From: Rugosimonospora sp040255525
Lineage (GTDB): Bacteria; Actinomycetota; Actinomycetes; Mycobacteriales; Micromonosporaceae
Length of the DNA stretch: 64,000 nucleotides
Direction of reading: 5' to 3'
Assembly (NCBI GenBank): GCA_040255525.1
Contig: JBDZVD010000014.1
Location: forward strand, 29,101-93,100
In this document: in pieces, positions 50,229 through 58,191 of the stretch
How the letters are laid out: the number at the start of each line of letters is the position of its first letter
Position numbering within the stretch: the stretch's first letter is position 1
Notes under the pieces: generated by a model
Databases searched by the model: none
What the model saw: the letters and a program-made list of their open reading frames with translations, nothing else
What the model was told of the DNA's origin: nothing
Position numbers and translations under genes: made by a program

Positions 50229-50666
50229 TTACCTGACCGATCCCCTCGGCGGGCGGCGCGGGCGGCCGGTGCCCGGTGCCGATCCGTCGAAGCTGCGTTT
50301 GAACTCGGGGCACTCGACCAGCGGCTCGTGCGTGCACGTGGCCGCGTGCCGCAGGCTGTCCCGCATCCTGGTCAGGCGAACGATGTCGTCCTCCAGCTCC
50401 CGGGCCTTGTCTGCCATCCGCGCGCGCAACACGGTGTCGTTTGGCGTGGCCACCAGGAACCGGGCGATCTCGGCGATGCTGAACCCGGCACCGCGGGCGC
50501 ACGCGATCAGCGCCAGGCGCCCGAGAACGTCCGGGCGGTAGGCGCGCCGCAGGCCGTTGCGACCGGCGGGAGCGATGAGCCCCCTGCGCTCGTAGAAGCG
50601 CAGCGCCGAAGGCGCCAGCCCGCTGCGCTCGGCGACATCGGCGATGTCCAGTAGGGCTTCGGTCAT
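50229..50666 (-). CDS. MerR-family regulator
   Basis: 145 aa. N-terminal MerR HTH: LLDIADVAERSGLAPSALRF followed by YERRGLIAPAGRNG, then the dimerisation helix and a Cys-containing end (ATCTHEPLVECPEF). It lacks the CIGCGC cluster of SoxR. The gene is divergent from a metallo-beta-lactamase-fold gene, with a perfect 10-bp dyad between them. Effector unknown; the two C-terminal Cys could bind metal or sense thiol reactions. Confidence 0.88.
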   Translation of the reverse strand: MTEALLDIADVAERSGLAPSALRFYERRGLIAPAGRNGLRRAYRPDVLGRLALIACARGAGFSIAEIARFLVATPNDTVLRARMADKARELEDDIVRLTRMRDSLRHAATCTHEPLVECPEFKRSFDGSAPGTGRPRRPPRGSVR

Positions 50667-50677
50667 GACATCTCCCC

Positions 50678-50703
50678 TTGACTTGAATTGCGGTTCAAGT
50701 CAA
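50678..50703. promoter_or_regulatory. MerR operator between divergent genes
   Basis: TTGACTTGAA (50678-50687) and TTCAAGTCAA (50694-50703) are exact inverted repeats around the six bases TTGCGG. The dyad lies 11 bases before the MerR start and 12 bases before the hydrolase ATG, so it overlaps both promoters in the manner typical of MerR regulators. Confidence 0.88.
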
Positions 50704-50715
50704 ACACTAGCCTGC

Positions 50716-51513
50716 ATGAACATCCTTCACCTCAACTGCGGATCGGTACGCCAGATCGAAGCCACCTACGACGGGCCACCGCCCCGACGCGCGGTCAACC
50801 ACTGCCTGCTGGTCGAGACCGGCGCGCACGGTCTGGTGCTCGTCGACACGGGACTCGGCCTTGACGATGTGCGCGATCCGGCGCAGACCCTGGGCGCCGA
50901 ATGGGTCGCCATGACCCAGGCCGTACTGGCCGAGGAGGAGACCGCCGTCCGGCAGGTCGCCGCGCTGGGGTACTCGCCAGCGGACGTACGGCACATCATC
51001 GTGACCCACCTCGACGTCGACCACTGCGGCGGTCTGCCCGACTTTCCCGATGCGCAGGTCCACGTCCTCGCCGCCGAACTCGACGCCGCGAAGGCCGAGG
51101 CGCCCAGCTTCCGGTACCGTCCGTCCCACTGGGCACACGGCCCGAACTGGGTCGGCCACGCCACAGGCGATGACAAGCCGTGGTACGGATTCGCTTCGAT
51201 CCAGCCGCTGGACCGGAATCCGGACATCCGGCTGATCCCGCTCGGCGGCCACACCAGTGGCCACACCGGTGTCGCCGTCCGCGACGGTGACCGGTGGCTG
51301 CTGCACTGCGGCGACGCGTACTACTACCACCGGGAACTGGACAGCGAGCCGCAGCCGCATCCACTGCTCGATATCGTGCAGACCCGCTCGGAAGTCCACC
51401 ACGACCTGCGCGTCGGGACCCAGGCAAGGCTGCGCGAACTGGTGCGTGACCACGGCGACGAGGTTTCGGTCTTCAGCGCCCACGATCCCTGGGAGTTCGA
51501 CCGGTACCGCTGA
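50716..51513 (+). CDS. Metallo-beta-lactamase-fold hydrolase
   Basis: 265 aa. Metal motif in IIVTHLDVDHCGG (HxDxDH variant of HxHxDH), with later His in GGHTSGHTGV and the ending FSAHDPWEF. Similar proteins include N-acyl-homoserine lactonases and glyoxalase-like hydrolases. The ATG at 50716 has no ribosome site and is the first ATG after the MerR dyad, so a leaderless or very short leader is likely. The frame is open upstream into the MerR gene but without homology. Control by the divergent MerR is expected. Confidence 0.88.
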   Translation: MNILHLNCGSVRQIEATYDGPPPRRAVNHCLLVETGAHGLVLVDTGLGLDDVRDPAQTLGAEWVAMTQAVLAEEETAVRQVAALGYSPADVRHIIVTHLDVDHCGGLPDFPDAQVHVLAAELDAAKAEAPSFRYRPSHWAHGPNWVGHATGDDKPWYGFASIQPLDRNPDIRLIPLGGHTSGHTGVAVRDGDRWLLHCGDAYYYHRELDSEPQPHPLLDIVQTRSEVHHDLRVGTQARLRELVRDHGDEVSVFSAHDPWEFDRYR

Positions 51514-51592
51514 TCCGGCGGCGCGCGCCGACGGTGAGCGACACGGCTTCGGAGCCGAAGACCGCGTCGTCCAAGGCGCTCGCCGGGCCGCA

Positions 51593-51633
51593 CCGCCGGG
51601 TCGGTCGTCCTCTATGGACGGCCGACCCGGCGG
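51593..51633. terminator. Long hairpin between convergent genes
   Basis: CCGCCGGGTCGG (51593-51604) pairs with 51622-51633, and inside it CGTCC/GGACG forms a second stem over the loop TCTAT. It lies between the ends of the hydrolase and the fucosidase and can serve both. Confidence 0.85.
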
Positions 51634-51727
51634 GAGCCCCCGTGCGGCTACCAGTGCGGGGCAGCGCGGCGATGACCGTGGTGAGCAGGCCGGAGATCCC
51701 CCTCGGCCGCGGGGATGGCCGGATGGT

Positions 51728-52990
51728 TCAGGCCAGGATCAGCTCGACCACCGGCACCGCCACGCCGGGACGCTGGATGGGCAGCAGCAGCGTCAACGTG
51801 CCTTCCGGCTGCCCGGACGCCTGGTGCTGGATCAGCTCGGTGTGCTCGGGTGTGAGCGTGCGCACCTCCGAGTGGTCGTGCAGCATCCGCGCGTACGCCA
51901 CCCGCCCGGCCAGACCGGGCAGGTGCACGTGCCCCATCGGCCAGGCGAACAGGTGCAGGTACAGGCGGTTGCCGGCCTGGGTGTAGCGCGCGTCCGGCGG
52001 CGGGGTGAACGTGCTCGCGCCGGCACCCCGGATCGCCGGTTCGTGCAGCCGCATCCAGTCGCCCATGGCCGCCAGGCGTGCGCGCGCCCGGGGTTCCCAT
52101 TCGCCGCGGGCGTTCGGCCCCACATTCAGCAGGAGGCTGCCGCCCCCGGCGACGGTCTCGACGAGCATCCGGATGAGCAGCTCCGGCGACTTCCAGTCGA
52201 GGTTGTCTCGGTCGTACCCCCAGGACCCGTTCAGCGTCTGGCACGCCTCCCAGGGGATACCGGCGGGGTAGCGGGCCACCTCGGCCGCGGTGGGTTGAAT
52301 CTGCTCGGGCGTGAGGAAGTCTCCGGCACCGAGGTCGAGCCGGTTGTTCACCATGATGCCGGGTTGGAGTTCGCGGACCATGGCCAGCAGTTGCTCGGAA
52401 CGCCATTCGGTCGCGCCCTTGCTGTTTTCACCCTGTCCGGGAAAGGAGAAGTCGAACCACATCAGGTCGATCGACCCGTACCCGGTGAGCAGCTCGCGGA
52501 CCTGGCCGTGCAGGTAGTCGGCATAGCGGGAGATGTCGCGGGGCCGGGCGCGGGCGGCCGGGTCGTTGCGCTGCGGGTGATGCAGGTCGATCGGGTACTG
52601 CGGGTGGTGCCAGTCCAGCAGCGAGTGGTACAGGCCGACGCGCAGGCCGCGGGCGCGGAACGCGTCGAGCAGCGGGCGCAGCAGGTCGCGCCCGTGCGGC
52701 GTGTGCGCGGCCGTGTAGTCGGTCAGCGACGAGTCCCACAGGCAGAAGCCGTCGTGGTGTTTGGTGGTGACGACGGCGTACCGCATCCCGGCGCGCCACG
52801 CGTCGTCGGCCCACTGCCCGGGATCGTAGAGGTCCGGATCGAAATGATCGAAGTACGGCTGGTACTGGGCGTCGGTCAGCTGTTCGCGGGACTTGACCCA
52901 CTCGTGCCGGGCGGCGCCCGCGTAGATGCCCCAGTGCAGGAAGAGCCCGAAGCGTGCTTCGGAAAACCATGCCGGGGTCGGCGCCGGCAT
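51728..52990 (-). CDS. GH29 alpha-L-fucosidase-like
   Basis: 420 aa. Family signature: FGLFLHWGIYAG near the start, TTKHHDGFCLWDSSLTDY, and MWFDF with the nucleophile Asp. There is no signal peptide or membrane segment, so the enzyme acts inside the cell. The C-terminal beta domain is present and the length is usual. The ATG at 52990 overlaps by one base the end of a short open frame of doubtful reality. Converges on the metallo-hydrolase with a long hairpin between them. Confidence 0.9.
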   Translation of the reverse strand: MPAPTPAWFSEARFGLFLHWGIYAGAARHEWVKSREQLTDAQYQPYFDHFDPDLYDPGQWADDAWRAGMRYAVVTTKHHDGFCLWDSSLTDYTAAHTPHGRDLLRPLLDAFRARGLRVGLYHSLLDWHHPQYPIDLHHPQRNDPAARARPRDISRYADYLHGQVRELLTGYGSIDLMWFDFSFPGQGENSKGATEWRSEQLLAMVRELQPGIMVNNRLDLGAGDFLTPEQIQPTAAEVARYPAGIPWEACQTLNGSWGYDRDNLDWKSPELLIRMLVETVAGGGSLLLNVGPNARGEWEPRARARLAAMGDWMRLHEPAIRGAGASTFTPPPDARYTQAGNRLYLHLFAWPMGHVHLPGLAGRVAYARMLHDHSEVRTLTPEHTELIQHQASGQPEGTLTLLLPIQRPGVAVPVVELILA

Positions 52991-53260
52991 CAGTCGGCCG
53001 TTCCGGCAGCGGTGAGCCAGACCTGCGCCAGCCGTGCCTGCGCCAGCCGCGCCCGACCGGCCGAAGTCCGGTTGCCGCCGGCGATGCCGTTGCCGATGAG
53101 CAGTACCGTGCTGCCCTGCGTGAGGCTGCGTGTCATGCGCTGATTATCGCGGCCGACCTGGTCGTCCCGCAGTGCGCGCAGGTCCGGATCGCGCCGCTGC
53201 TCCTCGCCGGCACGGATCGAGCGGCAGACCGTGGCCGGACGGTCAGGGTAGGGTTGCCGG

Positions 53261-53995
53261 GTGGCGGAGCTGGATACGGCGCGGGTGCAGATCTGGACCG
53301 ACGGTGCGTGCAGCGGCAACCCGGGGCCCGGCGGTTGGGGCGCGCTGCTGCGCTACGGCGAGGTCGAGAAGGAGCTCTGCGGCGGTGAGTCCACCCCGAC
53401 GACGAACAACCGGATGGAGCTGACCGCCCCCATCCGGGCGCTGACGGCGCTGACCCGTGCGTCGGTCGTCGACCTGCACACCGACAGCACCTACGTCCGC
53501 AATGGCATCATGTCGTGGATGGCGAACTGGAAGCGCAACGGTTGGCGTACCAGACAGGGCCAGCCGGTCAAGAACGCGGACCTGTGGCGGGAGCTCGACG
53601 CCGCCGTCGCCCGCCACGACGAGGTTGTCTGGCACTGGGTGAAGGGCCATGCCGGCCACGTGGACAACGAACGCGCCGATCGGCTCGCGGCCCGCGGCCA
53701 GCGGGAGGCTCTGGAGGCCGCGGGCGTCGCGGTGTCGCCGCTGCCGCAGCCGCGCCGTCTGGCCGCAGCGCGGGTGCCGGTCAGCGGCGAGGGGGCTCGG
53801 TGCCGGGCCCAGACGAAGGCCGGCAAGCCCTGCCCGATCACCGCCCGGCCGTCCGGCTTCTGCCACGTGCACGACCCGGCCGTGCTCTGCGGCGCGCCGA
53901 CGACACGCGGTACACCGTGCGGCGTCGCCACCGGCGGTGGCCGCTGCCGGGCCCACGCGCACGTGCCTGCCACCGTCGAGGCGTTGGACCTCTGA
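53261..53995 (+). CDS. rnhA: Ribonuclease HI with a C-terminal Cys/His-rich tail
   Basis: 244 aa. Residues 1-150 are a complete RNase HI: Asp14 (IWTDGACSGN), Glu53 (NNRMEL), Asp75 (HTDST) and Asp140 (NERAD), plus the His in KGHAGH. The enzyme removes RNA from RNA/DNA hybrids. After a linker there are two similar modules, RCRAQTKAGKPC...FCHVH and LCGAPTTRGTPC...RCRAHAH, each Cx(~8)C...Cx2-3H, probably zinc knuckles. Standard RNase HI of about 150 aa lacks this. GTG start, weak AGGG site. Monocistronic by position. Confidence 0.92.
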   Translation: MAELDTARVQIWTDGACSGNPGPGGWGALLRYGEVEKELCGGESTPTTNNRMELTAPIRALTALTRASVVDLHTDSTYVRNGIMSWMANWKRNGWRTRQGQPVKNADLWRELDAAVARHDEVVWHWVKGHAGHVDNERADRLAARGQREALEAAGVAVSPLPQPRRLAAARVPVSGEGARCRAQTKAGKPCPITARPSGFCHVHDPAVLCGAPTTRGTPCGVATGGGRCRAHAHVPATVEALDL

Positions 53996-54202
53996 GCGCG
54001 TGTGCACCGCCGCGCGTCCGGACCGCGGCGGTTGCCGGATCCGGTGCGGGTGGACCGTGTGCCAACTTTTCCGGCGGGCCATGGTCCGCCATTTAACTTT
54101 AGCCTCGAATAAAGCCCTGGTCGGCGCGGTTCCCGTCCGTCCGGCCGATGGCCATCGAGCACTCGGCGCATTTTTCGCGGCGACGGGGGCGGGCCGGCAA
54201 TC

Positions 54203-54249
54203 TTGACAGGCTGCGACGGCACCGCGAACCTCTAACCTGAGAGCGCTCT
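54203..54249 (+). promoter_or_regulatory. Promoter region and CebR-like palindrome before the GH3 gene
   Basis: TTGACA (54203-54208) is a good -35, with GAACCT 17 bases later as a possible -10. Downstream at 54240-54249 is the perfect palindrome AGAGCGCTCT, whose core GAGCGCTC is that of the CebR operator (TGGGAGCGCTCCCA) controlling cellulose genes in streptomycetes. A LacI-type protein may act here. Confidence 0.6.
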
Positions 54250-54284
54250 TCCTTCCGTCCCATACCGTCCCGTGGGGAAGAGTC

Positions 54285-57200
54285 ATGGTTTCTGTTGTCC
54301 TGGTGCCGCTTCGGCGTGCCCGAAAACCGCGCCGGCTGATCCTGGCCGGCGTGCTCGTCCTGGTCATGCTGGCCTGGCTCGCGGTCGCCGTGGGCACCGC
54401 CCGGGCCGCGGCGACCCTGCTGTCGCAGGGCAGGCCCGCCACAGCGTCGTCGGTGGAGAACGCCGGTACCCCGGCGAGTGCCGCGGTCGACGGCAATACC
54501 GGTACCCGGTGGTCGAGCGGTTTCAGCGATCCCCAGTGGCTCCAGGTCGACCTCGGGTCGGCGGCCACGATCAGCCAGGTCGTGCTGCGGTGGGAGGCGG
54601 CCTACGCCACGGCGTTCCAGATCCAGGTGTCGGCCGACGCGTCGACGTGGAGCACGATCTACTCGACCGCGACCGGTACCGGCGGCACGCAGACGCTCAA
54701 CGTCTCCGGCACCGGCCGGTACGTCCGCATGTACGGGACCGCGCGCGCCACCGGGTACGGGTACTCGTTGTGGGAGTTCCAGGTCTACGGCGCGCTCGCC
54801 AGCGGCGGCGGCTGCGGTACCGCCAACGCTGCGCTGAACAAGCCGGCGACCGCGTCCTCGACCGAGAACGCCGGTACCCCGGCCAGCGCGGCGGTGGACG
54901 GCAACCCCGGGACCCGGTGGTCGAGCGCGTCCAGCGACCCGCAATGGCTGCGCGTCGATTTCGGCGCCACGGTCACCGTGTGCCAAATCGGGATCCAGTG
55001 GGAGGCCGCGTACGCGACCGCGTTCCAGATCCAGGTGTCGGCCGACGCGGCGACGTGGAGCACGATCTACTCGACCACGACCGGTACCGGCGGCACGCAG
55101 ACGCTCAACGTCTCCGGCACCGGCCGGTACATCCGGATGTACGGAACCGCACGCGCCACCGGGTACGGCTACTCGATCTGGGAGTTCACCGTCGACACGA
55201 CCGGCGGTGGGACGACGTCGAGCCCGACCGCGAGCCCGACCCCGAGTCCGACCGGCAGTGGCGGGGGAGGCGGCCCGACCACGTACTGCGGCTACCAGGA
55301 TCTCGCCCTGGGTCAGCCGACCACGGCGTCCTCGACCTACTCCGCCACTGCCAACCCGCCCTCCGCGGCCACCGACGGCAATCCCGGCAGCCGCTGGGAA
55401 AGCGCGTACAGCGACCCGCAGTGGCTCGTGGTCGACCTCGGCGCGCAGACCGAGATCTGCGGCGCCAGCCTGCTCTGGGAGGCCGCCTACGCCTCGGCGT
55501 TCCAGATCCAGGTGTCGCTGGACAACGCGACCTGGAGCACGGTGTACTCGACCACGACCGGCACCGGCGGGAGCGAGTCGCTGACGCTCTCGACGACCGG
55601 CCGCTACATCCGGGTGTACGCCACGGCGCGCGCGACCCAGTGGGGCGATTCGATCTTCGAGTTCCGCGTCTACGGGCTGACCACCGTCGCCCCGATCAGC
55701 GGCGGTAACGGCAACGGCGGCAACGGGGTCTGCCCGTGGGTCAACTCCACCGCGCCGGTTGCCCAGCGGGTGCAGCAGGTGCTGAACACGATGAACCAGT
55801 CCGAGGAGTTCACGCTGCTCTCCGGCGACGGCGGTTCGGCGTACATCGGCCAGGTCGCCGCCATCCCCAGCCTGTGCATCAAGGCGATGAACCTGCAGGA
55901 CGGGCCGAACGGAGTCGGCGACGGGACGGGCGGGGTCACCGCCTACCCGGACGGCGAGAACGCCGCGGCCACCTGGGATCCGGCGCTGATCGCGCAGGAA
56001 GGCGCCGCGATGGGCGCCGAGTTCGCGGGCAAAGGCGTCAACGTCTCGCTCGGCCCGACGACGAACCTGGTGCGCGACCCGCGCTGGGGGCGCACCTATG
56101 AGACCTACGGCGAGGATCCGTACCTGGCCGGCCAGATCACCGCGGCCGAGGTGAGGGGCCTGCAGAGCCAGGGCGTCCAGGCGATGGTCAAGCACGTCGC
56201 GGCCTACGATCAGGAGCAGTACCCCAACGGCGACAACAACGAGACGGTCAGCGAGCAGGCGCTGCACGAGCTGTACCTGGCTCCGTTCCAGTCGGCCGCC
56301 GAGCAGTCCGCACCGGCGTCGTTCATGTGCTCCTACGCCGTGGTCAACGGCGCCGCCTCCTGCCAGAACGCGGACATGCAGATCAAGGGCCTGAACAACG
56401 AGGCGAACTTCGGCGGCTACATCGCCTCCGACTGGGGGGCCGACTACAACAACGTCGCCTCGGTCGTGGGCGGCATGGAGATCGGGATGCCCTTCCCCGG
56501 TTCGATCGCGACGGACCTGGCCAACGCGATCGCGGACGGCACGCTGAGCCAGTACGCGGTGAACGCGGCCGTCGCCCGGATCCTGACCCAGATGTTCGCC
56601 TTCGGCATGTTCGACAACCCGGCCACCGGCTCGCTGTCCAACTCGGTGACCTCGGCGGCGCACCAGCAGACCGCGCGGCAGCTCAGCGAGGAGGGCTCGG
56701 TCCTGCTGAAGAACAACGGGATCCTGCCGCTGAACCCGAACGGCACCGAGTCGATCGCCGTGATCGGTACCGACGCCGGCGCCGGCGTGGAGCTGGCCGG
56801 CGGAGGCAGCGGCACGGTGACCAGTTCCCACACGATCTGGCCGATCACCGGGATCCAGAACGCGGTCGGACCGGGAGTCAAGGTCACCTACACCGCCGGC
56901 AACGACAACGGCACCGCCAACCTCCCGCAGGCGGTCGCCGCGGCCAGGGCGGCGACCGACGCGATCATCTTCGTCAACCTCCCGGAGGGTGAGGAGAGCG
57001 ACCTGACCACCCTGAACCTGTCCAGCACGGACGAGTCGATGATCCAGCAGGTGGCGGCGGCGAACCCGAACACCATCGTGGTGCTCAACAGCGGCGGTCC
57101 GGTGGTCATGCCGTGGCTGAACTCGGTCGCCGGCGTGTTCGCGAACTGGTACCCCGGGCAGGAGGTCGGCAACGCCATGGCCGCGCTGATCTTCGGCACG

Positions 57201-58109
57201 GTGAACCCGTCCGGCAAGCTGCCGGTCACCTTCCCGAGCAGCCTGAGCCAGGTGCCGGCGCAGACGCAGGCGCAGTGGCCGGGCACCTCGACCGGGGTGA
57301 CCTACAGCGAGGGCGTGAACATCGGGTACCGCTGGTACCAGGCAAAGAACATCACGCCCGCCTTCCCGTTCGGCTTTGGCCTGTCGTACACCAACTTCTC
57401 CTTCTCCAACCTCAACGTCGGCGCGTTCACCGCCAACGGCACCGCCACGGTGACGGCCACGGTCACCAACACCGGTTCCCGGGCCGGGGCGGACGTCGCG
57501 CAGCTGTATGTCAACGCCCCGGCGGCCAGCAACGACCCGCCGCAGCAGCTCGCCGGTTTCCATCGGGTCAGCCTCGACCCCGGCCAGAGCGCGACGGTGA
57601 GCTTCACCCTGACCATCCACGACCTGGCCGACTGGTCTGTCACCGACAACCAGTGGGAGGCCCAGGCCGGCACCTACGGCATCTCGGTCGGCGACTCCTC
57701 GGCGAACCGGCCGCTGTCGGCCACCACCACCCTGGCGCACCGACTCACCGGCCAGGTCGCGGCGGGCAGTTCCGGCGCCGGCGTCTCGCCGGCCAACACC
57801 GCGGTCAGCGCGAACGTCACCCCGAACTCGGGTGCGCCGGGCTCGGAGACGGTCGGCGTGGTCAACCCCTTCGGCTACAGCAGCCCGAAGGGTGCTGCGG
57901 TCTCGTTCGCCATGCAGGCGGTGGACTCCGACCCGTCCCAGGCCCTCACGTTCACCGCGACCGGGCTGCCGCCCGGCATCACGATCGCGCCGAACGGCAC
58001 GATCTCGGGTACCGGCACCACGCTCGGCACCTACACGGTGACGGTGACAGCGAAAGACCCGCAGGGGGTCACCGGTACGGCGGCGTTCGTCTGGTCCGTC
58101 GTGCAGTGA
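54285..58109 (+). CDS. Secreted GH3 beta-glucosidase with three F5/8 type C (discoidin) domains
   Basis: 1,274 aa. Signal peptide to about residue 44; three F5/8C/CBM32-like domains at about 45-170, 180-310 and 335-465 separated by Ser/Thr/Pro/Gly linkers; GH3 N-terminal barrel from about 485 with nucleophile Asp in ASDWGADYN; GH3 C-domain and Fn3-like domain to about 1,150; a final He-PIG/Ig-like domain (FTATGLPPGITIAPNGTISG). It should cleave beta-glucosides outside the cell, anchored to plant polysaccharide by its discoidin domains. The first two discoidin domains are nearly identical in DNA. A CebR-like operator lies upstream, and it converges on a GH9 cellulase. Confidence 0.92.
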   Translation: MVSVVLVPLRRARKPRRLILAGVLVLVMLAWLAVAVGTARAAATLLSQGRPATASSVENAGTPASAAVDGNTGTRWSSGFSDPQWLQVDLGSAATISQVVLRWEAAYATAFQIQVSADASTWSTIYSTATGTGGTQTLNVSGTGRYVRMYGTARATGYGYSLWEFQVYGALASGGGCGTANAALNKPATASSTENAGTPASAAVDGNPGTRWSSASSDPQWLRVDFGATVTVCQIGIQWEAAYATAFQIQVSADAATWSTIYSTTTGTGGTQTLNVSGTGRYIRMYGTARATGYGYSIWEFTVDTTGGGTTSSPTASPTPSPTGSGGGGGPTTYCGYQDLALGQPTTASSTYSATANPPSAATDGNPGSRWESAYSDPQWLVVDLGAQTEICGASLLWEAAYASAFQIQVSLDNATWSTVYSTTTGTGGSESLTLSTTGRYIRVYATARATQWGDSIFEFRVYGLTTVAPISGGNGNGGNGVCPWVNSTAPVAQRVQQVLNTMNQSEEFTLLSGDGGSAYIGQVAAIPSLCIKAMNLQDGPNGVGDGTGGVTAYPDGENAAATWDPALIAQEGAAMGAEFAGKGVNVSLGPTTNLVRDPRWGRTYETYGEDPYLAGQITAAEVRGLQSQGVQAMVKHVAAYDQEQYPNGDNNETVSEQALHELYLAPFQSAAEQSAPASFMCSYAVVNGAASCQNADMQIKGLNNEANFGGYIASDWGADYNNVASVVGGMEIGMPFPGSIATDLANAIADGTLSQYAVNAAVARILTQMFAFGMFDNPATGSLSNSVTSAAHQQTARQLSEEGSVLLKNNGILPLNPNGTESIAVIGTDAGAGVELAGGGSGTVTSSHTIWPITGIQNAVGPGVKVTYTAGNDNGTANLPQAVAAARAATDAIIFVNLPEGEESDLTTLNLSSTDESMIQQVAAANPNTIVVLNSGGPVVMPWLNSVAGVFANWYPGQEVGNAMAALIFGTVNPSGKLPVTFPSSLSQVPAQTQAQWPGTSTGVTYSEGVNIGYRWYQAKNITPAFPFGFGLSYTNFSFSNLNVGAFTANGTATVTATVTNTGSRAGADVAQLYVNAPAASNDPPQQLAGFHRVSLDPGQSATVSFTLTIHDLADWSVTDNQWEAQAGTYGISVGDSSANRPLSATTTLAHRLTGQVAAGSSGAGVSPANTAVSANVTPNSGAPGSETVGVVNPFGYSSPKGAAVSFAMQAVDSDPSQALTFTATGLPPGITIAPNGTISGTGTTLGTYTVTVTAKDPQGVTGTAAFVWSVVQ
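54594..55650 (+). repeat. Three in-frame copies of a discoidin-domain block
   Basis: The block beginning GAGGCGGCCTACGCCACGGC (54595 onward) and its copy near 55003 are almost identical in DNA over about 170 bases; a third copy from about 55477 is more diverged. The first two encode ATAFQIQVSADASTWSTIYS-type sequence. This indicates a recent internal duplication or gene conversion. Confidence 0.85.
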
Positions 58110-58131
58110 GCTGACCGGCCACCCGGGTGGT

Positions 58132-58170
58132 GGAGGCGGGGATCGGGAGCCCCTCCCGATCCCCGCCTCC
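58132..58170. terminator. Perfect 18-bp bidirectional terminator
   Basis: GGAGGCGGGGATCGGGAG (58132-58149) is the exact reverse complement of 58153-58170, with a three-base loop CCC. It stands 22 bases after the GH3 stop and 21 bases beyond the GH9 stop, serving both convergent genes. Confidence 0.92.
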
Positions 58171-58191
58171 CGGGAACGAACAGCCTCCGCG

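Noticed and set aside
52990..53136. 48-codon minus-strand frame ending one base inside the fucosidase start
   Set aside because: TGATG coupling is attractive, but there is no ribosome site and the end is a low-complexity repeat (RARLAQARLAQ); not enough support.
54099..57740. 1,213-codon minus-strand frame
   Set aside because: Antisense shadow of the GH3 enzyme; its apparent repeats reflect the duplicated discoidin blocks.
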